Shown: positions 6,349-14,443 of the stretch, in pieces
Layout of the letters: each line of letters opens with the position of its first letter
Numbering within the stretch: the first letter of the stretch is position 1
Assembly (NCBI GenBank): GCA_023423715.1
Contig: JAFAFC010000038.1
Coordinates: 1 to 16,700 of the forward strand
Origin: Bacteroidota bacterium
GTDB taxonomy: Bacteria > Bacteroidota > Bacteroidia > Flavobacteriales > Weeksellaceae
Direction: 5' to 3'
Length of the DNA stretch: 16,700 nt
Notes under the pieces: generated by a model
What the model was told of the DNA's origin: nothing
The model's input: the letters and a program-made list of their open reading frames with translations, nothing else
The model's database searches: none
Program-made: the position numbers and the translations under genes

Positions 6349-8847
6349 ATGATTCCAAATTCTAAAAATCAAAAAACTAATGATGAAAGTGGAAAAAGCA
6401 CTGAAAGAAAGTCGAGTTTTGCCCTTTTTGATTTAGAATTATTTTTACATAGGCTGCTAAAGAACTGGTATTGGTTCGTTTTAATGTTTGCCATAGGATA
6501 TGGTATTTCCTATGTTTATAGCAAATATATAGCTCAACGTATATATGCATCTCAACTCTCGCTAAGTATATCTAACAATACGGCAAGTTATTTTACTCCA
6601 AATCAATCTATTAATTTCATTTGGGGACAGAATTCGAACAAGGACGGACTTTTGCTAAAAAAAATGATTCTGTCACGAACACATAATGAGTATTTGGTAA
6701 AAAAGTTGGCTCTTTATACAAACTACTCAACGAAAGGGCTTATAAAAGAAACGTATTTGGATAAGTATGATTCGCCCGTGTTTTTAGAAGTTGATGAGGG
6801 GCATTTACAGCAAATGAATTTTCCAATTACTCTAATCCCCAAAGGAGGAGACAAATACGATGTTGTTTTGCCAGAAGAAGGTTTCTCAACGTCTTTATAT
6901 AACTATCAAACAGAAACATATCAGCCAGTCCCTACTTATTCTGCGCCCGCCGTTAAAACAATCAGAGTAGGTGAGTACTATACAAGTCCAAATTTCAGGT
7001 TTAAATTGGTGAAAAACCCTAATGATACACCAATTAAATTAGATAAAATTATTGTTAAACTAGGCGATGTTAATCAGTCCGTAAATGCGATAATATCAAA
7101 TATTTCTGTAGAGTTTGATAAAGAACTTCCTACGATTATGATGATTAGTAAATCAGGGTATAATTTGAATGGAACGGTTCAATTTCTTAACAGGACTGTA
7201 GATGAGCTGATCAAGAAAAACCTTGATGATCAAAATAAAATTGACGCCAATACAGTAAAATACATTAATGAAAACCTTGCGTTAGTAAGAGTTAAACTTG
7301 ATTCAGCTGCGGAAAAGTTAAATCACGTCAAAGTAAACGAAAGATTATTTGATGTCTCTGGGAAAGACGCAAAGTTATTAGGTGAAATTTCAGATCTTGA
7401 GAAAAAAAGGGTGGAGGCTTTAGATAAACTTCAAACTCTTAATACGATTAGAAATACAGTTGTTTCTTCAAATTTAGAAAAATTAATAAGTATTGGTTCT
7501 GCAGGAATATCAGATCCTCAGTTTTCATTTAGTGTTGGTGAGCTTAAAGCGCTATATGAAAAAAGAAGAGAGATGGCGAAAATTTATACTCCAAACTCAG
7601 AGCCTATGCGCGAGATAAATAGATTAATATCTGAGGCGCGTTCAGGATCTGAAGCGGGATTAAGGAAACATTTTTCAGATTTAAATAAGAGTCTTCAAGA
7701 TATAAATGCGAAAATTTCAATTTCTGAGAGGTCTTTAGTTAATTTCCCAGATCAGCAAAGACGTTTATTTGATGTTCAAAGAGGCTATGATGTCATTGAA
7801 AGCGCCTATAATCTTTTACTCTCAAAACAAGCTGAGTCGCAAATGCGAGTGGCAACGAATAGGTCAGAGTTAGTGGTTATTGACCCAGCTAAAAACTTAA
7901 ATCAATGGCCGATTGCTCCGAATATTAAGAAGACAGAAACCATGATTATTGGTGGACTTCTTGCAATTCCATTGCTTTTAATCCTTATTACAACTTTACT
8001 CGATAACAAGATTCGAAATGTTAAAGAATTGATTTCTGTTACAAAAATGCCATTATTAGGTGTTATTGGTAAAAATAACCATGAAAATAATTTAAGTGTT
8101 TTAGAGCAACCTAAATCTTCAATATCAGAAGCATTTAGAGGACTTCGGGCCAATTTAAGATTCCTATATGATGAAGACGGTTCCAGTAAAGTTATTCTTG
8201 TAACGTCATCAATCGGTGGTGAAGGTAAAACATATTCATCTATCAATATTGCTTCTGTTTTAGCCTTAAGTGGAAAGAAAACAATATTATTAGGTATGGA
8301 TTTGAGAAAGCCTAAGATTTTTGGTGATTTCAAAATCAATAACAAAAATGGAATTTCGAATTATCTTACAGGTGAAGCGAGTTTGGATGATATTATTAAT
8401 AAGACCCAAGTTCCTTCTTTAGATGTGATTACATCAGGACCAATTCCTCCAAATCCTTCGGAGTTATTGATGAGTCCAAAGAATATAGCATTAATAGAGA
8501 AGCTAAGGACTTTGTATGATTTTATTATTATTGATTCGCCTCCAGTTGGATTAGTTGCCGATTCATTCGAATTGATGAAATATGCAGATGCAAGTATATA
8601 TGTTGTACGTCATGAATATACAGAAAAGTATATGTTGAGAATGATTACGGAAAAATATGCAGATAAGGAAGTTCAACATATCGGTATTCTTTATAATGAT
8701 TATCAAATCAAACAAGGCTATGGTTACGGTTACGGATATGGTTACGGATATGGCTACGGATATGGTTATTTTGATGAAGATAAAAATTATGATGAGCCAA
8801 TGCTTATCAAAATAAGAAATAAGATCAAGCAGGTTTTTGGTCGATAA
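6349..8847 (+). CDS. Wzc-like polysaccharide co-polymerase and tyrosine autokinase with Gly-Tyr tail
   Basis: An 832-residue inner-membrane protein. It has a short cytoplasmic N-terminus, a membrane segment at about 40-57, a large periplasmic Wzz-like and coiled-coil region, a second membrane segment (532-552) and a cytoplasmic BY-kinase domain. Walker A is SSIGGEGKT (620-628, K627). Walker A' is ILLGMDLRKP, with G in place of the usual first Asp but D651 kept. Walker B is IIIDSPP (726-732, D729). Residues 790-807 are nine Gly-Tyr pairs, followed by YFDEDKNY-type acidic and tyrosine residues, the expected autophosphorylation cluster. It should control chain length and export together with the preceding Wza-like protein by cycles of tyrosine phosphorylation. 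The matching phosphatase (Wzb) is not in the window. It ends just before a strong terminator. Confidence 0.9.
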   Translation: MIPNSKNQKTNDESGKSTERKSSFALFDLELFLHRLLKNWYWFVLMFAIGYGISYVYSKYIAQRIYASQLSLSISNNTASYFTPNQSINFIWGQNSNKDGLLLKKMILSRTHNEYLVKKLALYTNYSTKGLIKETYLDKYDSPVFLEVDEGHLQQMNFPITLIPKGGDKYDVVLPEEGFSTSLYNYQTETYQPVPTYSAPAVKTIRVGEYYTSPNFRFKLVKNPNDTPIKLDKIIVKLGDVNQSVNAIISNISVEFDKELPTIMMISKSGYNLNGTVQFLNRTVDELIKKNLDDQNKIDANTVKYINENLALVRVKLDSAAEKLNHVKVNERLFDVSGKDAKLLGEISDLEKKRVEALDKLQTLNTIRNTVVSSNLEKLISIGSAGISDPQFSFSVGELKALYEKRREMAKIYTPNSEPMREINRLISEARSGSEAGLRKHFSDLNKSLQDINAKISISERSLVNFPDQQRRLFDVQRGYDVIESAYNLLLSKQAESQMRVATNRSELVVIDPAKNLNQWPIAPNIKKTETMIIGGLLAIPLLLILITTLLDNKIRNVKELISVTKMPLLGVIGKNNHENNLSVLEQPKSSISEAFRGLRANLRFLYDEDGSSKVILVTSSIGGEGKTYSSINIASVLALSGKKTILLGMDLRKPKIFGDFKINNKNGISNYLTGEASLDDIINKTQVPSLDVITSGPIPPNPSELLMSPKNIALIEKLRTLYDFIIIDSPPVGLVADSFELMKYADASIYVVRHEYTEKYMLRMITEKYADKEVQHIGILYNDYQIKQGYGYGYGYGYGYGYGYGYFDEDKNYDEPMLIKIRNKIKQVFGR
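8716..8769 (+). repeat. nine GGNTAY hexamers encoding a (Gly-Tyr)9 tail
   Basis: Nine in-frame 6-bp units encode Gly-Tyr. The last six form three imperfect 12-bp copies of GGATATGGYTAY (8734-8769), while the first three use other codons. The unit length is a multiple of three, so copy-number changes would alter the number of tyrosines without breaking the frame. Confidence 0.9.
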
Positions 8848-8854
8848 AAACTAC

Positions 8855-8894
8855 AAAACAAAAATTCCAAACCTAGGTTTGGAATTTTTGTTTT
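8855..8894. terminator. perfect 40-nt palindrome, likely bidirectional intrinsic terminator
   Basis: The two 20-nt arms are perfectly complementary around CCTAGG (centre 8874/8875), starting 8 nt after the kinase stop. The top of the stem is TTCCAAACC/GGTTTGGAA. The outer part is A-rich on the left and T-rich on the right, so the transcript from either strand would end in a U-rich tract. It closes the polysaccharide operon. Confidence 0.85.
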
Positions 8895-8993
8895 AATCGT
8901 AGAATGATTCTTTCGTTTAGAATAAAAAAAAACTTTTGCCGTTCTATGCTTAAATTTATGTTTTTTTATTGCTATTTAACTAATCATTAAGAA

Positions 8994-9023
8994 TTTTACT
9001 AATATAAAAATGTTATATATTTG
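8994..9023 (+). promoter_or_regulatory. Bacteroidetes-type promoter of the envelope operon (barrel protein-uppS-bamA-ompH)
   Basis: TATATTTG at 9016-9023, followed by CAC, fits the TAnnTTTG -7 box. A T-rich stretch (TTTT 8994-8997) lies 18 nt upstream in the -33 position but lacks the G. The predicted start site is near 9028. The ATG at 9010 is upstream of this and cannot be in the message, which supports a start codon further down. The rest of the gap (8895-8993) is AT-rich with no gene seen. Confidence 0.65.
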
Positions 9024-9054
9024 CACAAATTTCAAGGGTTTGGTATATAGGAAC

Positions 9055-9945
9055 GTGATTTTCCTTAAGCGATTTTTTATCATCGGTTTTTGTGTAGTCG
9101 GTCAATTTGCATTTGGCCAGCGACATGAGATTGGTGCATGGCTCGGAGCGAGTAATCTCGTTGGGGATATTGGACGTACCAATTATATCATGCAAAAACC
9201 AATCATTGATAAGGTCAGTGAACATGGATTGCCGTTTTATGCGGGAATTATGTATCGTATGAATTTTAATCCATATCAAACCGTGCGTTTTGATCTTGGT
9301 TATAGTCATATTCAGTTTGATGATCGATATGCAAAAGAACAATATCGTATCAATAGAGGTTTGTGGGGGACGAATTCTGTGTATCATGCAGATGCCGTTT
9401 TTGAGTATAATTTTCTTCCTGTAAATGATGAGCAGAAAAGTATGCTAAGTCCGTACATTTTTGGAGGAATTGGAGCAGCAGTGGTTGGGGTTAGTAAAGT
9501 AACCTATAATCACGATTTTAAGAGAGATGGAAGTGGGGCGCCTGTTTTGCCTACAGCGGACAATGATTTTACAACTACCCAAACAAACTCGTCTTCTAAC
9601 AAGTTAGTAATGTCAATTCCTTTTGGAGTTGGTTTAAAATATAAGTTCAATTACAATTGGGCACTTTCTGGAGAATTTAGATTCAGACCTACTTTATCCG
9701 ATGCTGTAGATTATAGTGTTATTGAAGATAAAGATGTGAAGCAGGTTTTCAATACAGAAATATTGCAAGATGGTACCAATAAATCGTATTTGAATCAGGA
9801 GCCGTATCGTACGGTTGCTAATGACCGAGTAAATGAATATTTACAGTCAAGAAATGTGGGTAATATGAAGTCTAAAGATTGGGTAAATACAGTTAGTATT
9901 GGTTTATCATATTCTTTTGGACGTATGCCTTGCTATTGTGATTAA
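9055..9945 (+). CDS. DUF6089-like outer-membrane beta-barrel protein
   Basis: About 296 residues from a GTG start. The signal peptide VIFLKRFFIIGFCVVGQFAFGQ (first residue read as Met) is followed by RHEIGAWLGASNLVGDIGRTN. Alternating-residue strands with aromatic ends then run to the C-terminus, closing with SIGLSYSFGRMPCYCD and its paired cysteines. This is the pattern of the flavobacterial DUF6089 family, a small predicted outer-membrane barrel of unknown function that commonly sits before uppS and bamA. The GTG at 9055 is preferred to the ATG at 9010 because the latter overlaps the -7 box and would add 15 residues ahead of an otherwise normal signal peptide; a TTG at 9040 is another option. 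UppS starts 5 nt after its stop. Confidence 0.75.
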   Translation: MIFLKRFFIIGFCVVGQFAFGQRHEIGAWLGASNLVGDIGRTNYIMQKPIIDKVSEHGLPFYAGIMYRMNFNPYQTVRFDLGYSHIQFDDRYAKEQYRINRGLWGTNSVYHADAVFEYNFLPVNDEQKSMLSPYIFGGIGAAVVGVSKVTYNHDFKRDGSGAPVLPTADNDFTTTQTNSSSNKLVMSIPFGVGLKYKFNYNWALSGEFRFRPTLSDAVDYSVIEDKDVKQVFNTEILQDGTNKSYLNQEPYRTVANDRVNEYLQSRNVGNMKSKDWVNTVSIGLSYSFGRMPCYCD

Positions 9946-9950
9946 TAAAA

Positions 9951-10697
9951 ATGAAATCCTTTAAAGACGAAATTTTACTAGATAAATTGCCGCAGCACGT
10001 TGCCATCATCATGGATGGAAATGGACGTTGGGCAAAATCTCGAGGCGAGAAAAGAACCTTTGGACATCAAAACGCCATCGACTCTGTTCGTAATGCAATT
10101 AACGCGTGTAACGAAATTCATATTCCGTATTTAACGTTGTACACTTTTTCTTCAGAAAACTGGAATCGTCCAGCAGACGAAGTGGATACATTAATGGGAT
10201 TGCTTTCGCAGACACTTTTATTAGAAGCAGAGGAAATCTTCACAAAAGGATTAAGAATGCACGTTATTGGTGACGTCAGCCAATTGCCAGAATTGGTTCG
10301 TGATCAATTACTAAATGTAGTTGATCTTACCAAAGAAAACACGAGAGGAAATCTTATCCTTGCTTTGAATTACGGTTCTCAAAAAGAGATTTTGAAAGCG
10401 GTAAAAGAAATTAGTCAAGAAGTAAAATCTGGGGAACTCCAGATTGACGAAATAGACGAAAAGGTTTTTGAAAACCATTTATATACAAAAGACTTTCCGC
10501 AGGTGGATCTTATGATCCGTACGAGCGGGGAAGTTCGCATAAGTAATTTTCTACTATGGCAAATCGCCTATGCAGAATTGCAGTTTTTAGATGTTCTTTG
10601 GCCAGATTTTACCAAAGAAGATTTCTTTAAATGCATTGTCGATTATCAAAAAACCGAAAGGAGATACGGCAAAACAAGCGAACAAGTTCAACAATAA
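9951..10697 (+). CDS. uppS: isoprenyl transferase (undecaprenyl diphosphate synthase)
   Basis: A 248-residue soluble cis-prenyltransferase of normal length. HVAIIMDGNGRWAKSRG carries the catalytic Asp (D22) and the pyrophosphate-binding loop. LTLYTFSSENWNRP and RTSGEVRISNFLLWQIAYAEL are the later family signatures. It adds isopentenyl units in cis to farnesyl diphosphate to give undecaprenyl diphosphate, the precursor of the lipid carrier for peptidoglycan and surface polysaccharides. It starts 5 nt after the barrel protein gene and ends 27 nt before bamA, so it is in the same operon. The WecA-like enzyme 4 kb upstream uses the carrier that this enzyme provides. Confidence 0.96.
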   Translation: MKSFKDEILLDKLPQHVAIIMDGNGRWAKSRGEKRTFGHQNAIDSVRNAINACNEIHIPYLTLYTFSSENWNRPADEVDTLMGLLSQTLLLEAEEIFTKGLRMHVIGDVSQLPELVRDQLLNVVDLTKENTRGNLILALNYGSQKEILKAVKEISQEVKSGELQIDEIDEKVFENHLYTKDFPQVDLMIRTSGEVRISNFLLWQIAYAELQFLDVLWPDFTKEDFFKCIVDYQKTERRYGKTSEQVQQ

Positions 10698-10724
10698 TTA
10701 GAAAAGAGTTAGAAGTATTAGGAA

Positions 10725-13271
10725 ATGAAATTAAGATTCATCCCAATCATCATGTTTGTAGCTTCTGCCCATTTATATGCGCAGGAAACGCCACAACAAG
10801 GTACCACAACACAAGAAGCGGTGCAGCCAGCTCAGCAAGGAGCGTATTACCTGAAGGATATCGTAGTAGATGGTGTTAAGAGATTTTCGCCAGCGCAAAT
10901 TTTGCGTTTTACTGGGCTTAATAAAAATGAGCAAATCGAGATTCCAGGTGCAAAAATTAGCAATGCCATTAAGAAATTGTGGGAATCTGATAATTTTTCG
11001 GAAGTTGAAGTTTATGTACAAAGCGTTGAAGGAGATCAGGTTGTCTTGAAATTCAATCTTCAAGATTTGAAGGATTTGGGTGAAGTAGAAGTAACCGGAA
11101 AAGGAATTGGAAAATCTAAAAAGGAAAAAATCATTAAAGACAATGATTTGAAACCTGGGAAAAAGATTACCAATAACTTGATGTCCACTTTACACACTAA
11201 AATTCCACAAGATTATATCTCGAAAGGTTTTTCAGATGCGAAGATTAGAATCATTGATAAGGTAAATGCTTCGGATCCTAATTTAGTTGACTGGACGATT
11301 GAAGTTGATAAAGGAAAACGTGTGAAAATTTCTAAAATTAGTTTTGAAGGGAACGAAAACGTTTCAGCAGCTAGTTTAAGAAAGAAAGGTTTCAAAGATA
11401 CCAAGCAAAAAAGATTTGGTATTGGAGGGATTTTAAAACCATCAAAGTTTATCAAAGATAAATATGACGAGGATAAAAAGAATTTGATTTCGTATTATCA
11501 GTCTTTAGGTTTCCGTGATGCGAGAATTGTAAATGATTCGGTTTATCGTAACAAAAGCAACGACTACAATATCGATATCAAACTTAGCGAAGGTAAAAAG
11601 TACTATATCGGAGACATCACTTTTGTGGGGAATACAACGTATTCAACAGAAGTTTTACAACGTGTTTTAGGATACAAAACGGGTGATATTTACGACGCAG
11701 TTGGTTTCAACAAAAAAGTTGGTGAAGACGGCGGTAAAGAAGACGATTCGGATATCAAGTCAATGTATTTGAACAATGGATACTTATTCTCTAACGTAAC
11801 ACCGGTAGAAAAATCGGTTGTTGGTGACTCGGTTAATTTAGAAGTTCGCGTTCACGAAGGTGAAAAAGCATCTTGGAATCGTGTAACTTGGTCTGGAAAC
11901 ACAACAACGCATGACCACGTTATTCTAAGATCATTATACACACGTCCAGGAGATTTATTCTCTAAGGCAGAAATTAAGAAAACATATTTTGGATTGGCTC
12001 AAATGCAGTTTTTTGATCCTCAACAAGTTGGTCAAAACATAAATCCAAATTCGCAAGATAATACAGTAGATATTGCGTGGACTTTAGTAGAAAAAGGTTC
12101 TTCTCAGGTTCAGTTGCAAGCAGGTTACGGTGGTAACTCATTCATTGGTACTTTAGGTTTAACATTTAATAACTTCTCTTTAAGAAATTTCTTAAAATTG
12201 AAAGGATTTAAACCTGTACCACAAGGGGATGGACAAACATTCTCGATTACAGCGCAAGCGGGACAATTCTTCCAAAATTACGGTATCGCATTTATCGAGC
12301 CTTGGTTATTTGGAAAAAGACCTTCAGCTTTGTCTGTTAACTTGAACTATTCAAGGGTGAAAACCTACGTAGATAATTACGGAACAATGGGACATTTGAA
12401 TATCCTTTCGGCTTCAACAGGTCTTTCTAGACAGTTGAACTGGCCGGATAACTGGATGTCTTTATATACAGGATTACAGTTCCAGAGATATGATTTCAAT
12501 AACTATCCATTCCAGTTTGGAAACACGACGGAGTATTACGGATCAGCAAACAACTTCTCACTTAATATCGGTTTAAGTAGAAACTCAGCTGGTTTCGACC
12601 CGATTTTCCCAACGCAAGGATCTAATATTGAAGCGTCGTTGAAATTAACTCCACCATATTCATTATTGAATGATAAAGATTACTCATCAATGAGTAATAC
12701 GGAGAAATACAAGTGGATGGAATTCTATAAAGTGAAGTTAAAAGCAGATACCTATAATACCGTAGTTGGAAAATTGGTCTTAAGAAGTACTGCGGAGATG
12801 GGCTTTATGGATGGGTATAACAAAGAATTGGGAGCACCACCATTCGAAAGATTCTATATGGGAGGTGTAGGTTTATTCAACGGTCGTTATGACGGACGTG
12901 AATTAATTCCGCTACGTGGTTATGAAAACGCGTCTACAACGGGCTATGCATCAGGAGTTAGTACGGATATTACCCCTTATGGAGGTGGAACAATCTATAA
13001 CCGCTTCTCATTAGAATTACGTTACCCGATTTCCATGAATCAAACGGCAAAAATTTATGGTTTGGCCTTTGCTGAAGGTGGAAACGTGTGGAATTCATGG
13101 GGGAAATACAATCCGTTCCAGTTGAAAAGATCTGCAGGTGTAGGTATCCGTGTGTATATGGGAGCATTTGGTCTTATTGGATTTGACTTCGCGTATGGAT
13201 TTGATAAACCTCTTGGAGCACAAGAAAAATCTGGATGGCAGACGCATTTCTTGATGAACCAAACGCTATAA
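10725..13271 (+). CDS. bamA: outer membrane protein assembly factor BamA
   Basis: An 848-residue protein with signal peptide MKLRFIPIIMFVASAHLYAQ, then a Gln/Thr-rich linker. POTRA repeats follow over about residues 40-460, such as YYLKDIVVDGVKRFSP, ISKISFEGNENVSAASLRKKG and YYIGDITFVGNTTYSTEVL. A 16-strand barrel then runs from about 461 to the end. The conserved loop-6 motif appears as PLRGYEN (R731-G732-Y733). It is the core of the BAM machine that folds beta-barrel proteins into the outer membrane. The neighbouring Skp-like chaperones deliver its substrates. One oddity is that the last residue is Leu (HFLMNQTL) rather than the aromatic residue usual for outer-membrane barrels. It is followed 17 nt later by the first ompH. 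Confidence 0.95.
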   Translation: MKLRFIPIIMFVASAHLYAQETPQQGTTTQEAVQPAQQGAYYLKDIVVDGVKRFSPAQILRFTGLNKNEQIEIPGAKISNAIKKLWESDNFSEVEVYVQSVEGDQVVLKFNLQDLKDLGEVEVTGKGIGKSKKEKIIKDNDLKPGKKITNNLMSTLHTKIPQDYISKGFSDAKIRIIDKVNASDPNLVDWTIEVDKGKRVKISKISFEGNENVSAASLRKKGFKDTKQKRFGIGGILKPSKFIKDKYDEDKKNLISYYQSLGFRDARIVNDSVYRNKSNDYNIDIKLSEGKKYYIGDITFVGNTTYSTEVLQRVLGYKTGDIYDAVGFNKKVGEDGGKEDDSDIKSMYLNNGYLFSNVTPVEKSVVGDSVNLEVRVHEGEKASWNRVTWSGNTTTHDHVILRSLYTRPGDLFSKAEIKKTYFGLAQMQFFDPQQVGQNINPNSQDNTVDIAWTLVEKGSSQVQLQAGYGGNSFIGTLGLTFNNFSLRNFLKLKGFKPVPQGDGQTFSITAQAGQFFQNYGIAFIEPWLFGKRPSALSVNLNYSRVKTYVDNYGTMGHLNILSASTGLSRQLNWPDNWMSLYTGLQFQRYDFNNYPFQFGNTTEYYGSANNFSLNIGLSRNSAGFDPIFPTQGSNIEASLKLTPPYSLLNDKDYSSMSNTEKYKWMEFYKVKLKADTYNTVVGKLVLRSTAEMGFMDGYNKELGAPPFERFYMGGVGLFNGRYDGRELIPLRGYENASTTGYASGVSTDITPYGGGTIYNRFSLELRYPISMNQTAKIYGLAFAEGGNVWNSWGKYNPFQLKRSAGVGIRVYMGAFGLIGFDFAYGFDKPLGAQEKSGWQTHFLMNQTL

Positions 13272-13288
13272 CAAAAGTTTTGAGCACC

Positions 13289-13846
13289 ATGATAAAGTCG
13301 AAATTATTATTTACATTTGCGCTTTTCGTATTCTCGATAGCTTCAGCACAGAAGATCGGAGTAGTTGATACCAACTATATTTTGGAGAAACTGCCTCAAT
13401 ATAAAGAAGCTGAGAGCAGACTAGACCAACAAGTAAAAACTTGGGAAGGAGAAATACAAGAATTGCAAAAGCAATACGATGCTAAAAAATTAGCATTCGA
13501 GAATGAAAAGGTTTTATTAATTGGTGATCAATTAAAAGATAGAGAAAAAGAGGTTAATGAGTTGGATAAGAAAATCAAAACGCTTATTAATACTCGTTTC
13601 GGGACCAAGGGAGAGATCTCTGGAGCACGAGCAAGCTTAACCAAACCTTTCCAGGATCAAATCTGGAATGCCATCCAGCAAGTGGTTGATAAAAATGGTT
13701 TGGGCATAGTTCTTGATAAAAGTAACAACATTAGTGTACTTTTCCTTGATAATAGGTATGATTACACGGATAAAGTTTTGGATGTTTTGTTGAAAAATAC
13801 ACCAGATGGTCAAAAATCAACACCCGCTCAAAACAAAAGAAAATAG
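13289..13846 (+). CDS. OmpH/Skp-family periplasmic chaperone, first copy
   Basis: A 185-residue protein. Signal peptide MIKSKLLFTFALFVFSIASAQ is followed by KIGVVDTNYILEKLPQYKEAE, the standard OmpH beginning. A long charged coiled coil comes next (about 48-110, rich in Lys/Glu/Gln), then a small core with QDQIWNAIQQVVDKNGLGIVLD. Skp/OmpH trimers hold unfolded outer-membrane proteins in the periplasm and hand them to BamA, whose gene ends 17 nt upstream. The ATG at 13289 is used because the longer frame from 13235 overlaps the end of bamA and would bury the signal peptide. The C-terminal tail (TPDGQKSTPAQNKRK) is polar and probably disordered. Confidence 0.88.
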   Translation: MIKSKLLFTFALFVFSIASAQKIGVVDTNYILEKLPQYKEAESRLDQQVKTWEGEIQELQKQYDAKKLAFENEKVLLIGDQLKDREKEVNELDKKIKTLINTRFGTKGEISGARASLTKPFQDQIWNAIQQVVDKNGLGIVLDKSNNISVLFLDNRYDYTDKVLDVLLKNTPDGQKSTPAQNKRK

Positions 13847-13883
13847 TATAAAAAAGAATTAAATTTAAACAGTACTCATAATT

Positions 13884-14384
13884 ATGAAAAAATTAAGTGT
13901 TTTATTCGCAGCGTTATTTGTGATGGTAGCAACGACAACAATGAATGCTCAGAAATTAGCTTCTCTTGATGTAAACGCAGTCCTTAACTTGATGCCGGAT
14001 AAAAAGAAAGCAGATGAAAAATTAGAAGCTTTATCAAAAGTAAAACAAGTTGAAATCGATAAGCAAAGAAAAGATGCAGAAGAATTATACAAAAAGTATT
14101 CTGAAGATGCAGCAAAACAAACTCAGCAAGTAAACGAACAAAGAAGTCAAGAACTTCAAAAGAGACAAGAGCAAATCCAGCAAATGATGGCTACAGCATC
14201 TAAAGATCTTCAAGAGAAAACAGATGTTGAATACGGTCCAATTGAAAAAAGATTTCAAGCAGCTGTAGACAAAGTAGCAAAAGCAAACGGATGGGATTTC
14301 ATCGTTGATGCAAATACACCAGTCCTTATTTACAAAGGAGGTCCAGATGCAACACCACTTGTTAAAAAAGAATTAGGACTATAA
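13884..14384 (+). CDS. OmpH/Skp-family periplasmic chaperone, second copy
   Basis: A 166-residue protein with signal peptide MKKLSVLFAALFVMVATTTMNAQ and then KLASLDVNAVLNLMPDKKKADEKL, parallel to the start of the first copy. A Lys/Glu/Gln-rich coiled coil runs from about 45 to 120, followed by AAVDKVAKANGWDFIVDANT, the conserved OmpH end. Two tandem, diverged OmpH genes after bamA are usual in Flavobacteriia. The two proteins may form separate or mixed trimers, which cannot be told from sequence. It lies 37 nt after the first copy, and a strong terminator follows 22 nt after its stop, so it is the last gene of the envelope operon. Confidence 0.9.
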   Translation: MKKLSVLFAALFVMVATTTMNAQKLASLDVNAVLNLMPDKKKADEKLEALSKVKQVEIDKQRKDAEELYKKYSEDAAKQTQQVNEQRSQELQKRQEQIQQMMATASKDLQEKTDVEYGPIEKRFQAAVDKVAKANGWDFIVDANTPVLIYKGGPDATPLVKKELGL

Positions 14385-14406
14385 AAAGTCTTTTTAGCAA
14401 AATATT

Positions 14407-14438
14407 AACCATCCGCTTCGGATGGTTTTTTTATTTTT
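14407..14438 (+). terminator. intrinsic terminator of the envelope operon
   Basis: A 9-bp perfect stem, AACCATCCG (14407-14415) with CGGATGGTT (14419-14427), has a CTT loop and is followed by a T-rich tract through 14438. It lies 22 nt after the second ompH stop. This is a textbook rho-independent terminator. Its T-tract also forms the -7 box of the next gene. Confidence 0.92.
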
Positions 14439-14439
14439 G
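14432..14439 (+). promoter_or_regulatory. -7 promoter box inside the terminator T-tract; predicted leaderless transcript
   Basis: TATTTTTG fits TAnnTTTG, and GCACC then leads straight into the ATG at 14444. Usual spacing puts the transcription start at or within a few bases of that ATG, so the thioesterase message would have little or no 5' leader. No good -33 element is visible; the place it would occupy is the terminator hairpin. Confidence 0.6.
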
Positions 14440-14443
14440 CACC

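Noticed and set aside
7902..8345. 147-codon open frame on the minus strand
   Set aside because: It lies entirely opposite the well-supported kinase domain of the Wzc-like gene and has no recognisable domain or promoter.
8931..8938. AACTTTTG as a second promoter of the envelope operon
   Set aside because: It lacks the first T of TAnnTTTG and has poor -33 spacing; the box at 9016 is better in sequence and place.
10631..10879. 82-codon + strand frame over the uppS/bamA junction
   Set aside because: It overlaps the end of uppS and the start of bamA, both certain, and its translation has no family features.
13235..13288. Longer N-terminus for the first OmpH protein
   Set aside because: It would overlap the end of bamA and place 18 residues before a normal signal peptide; the ATG at 13289 is better.
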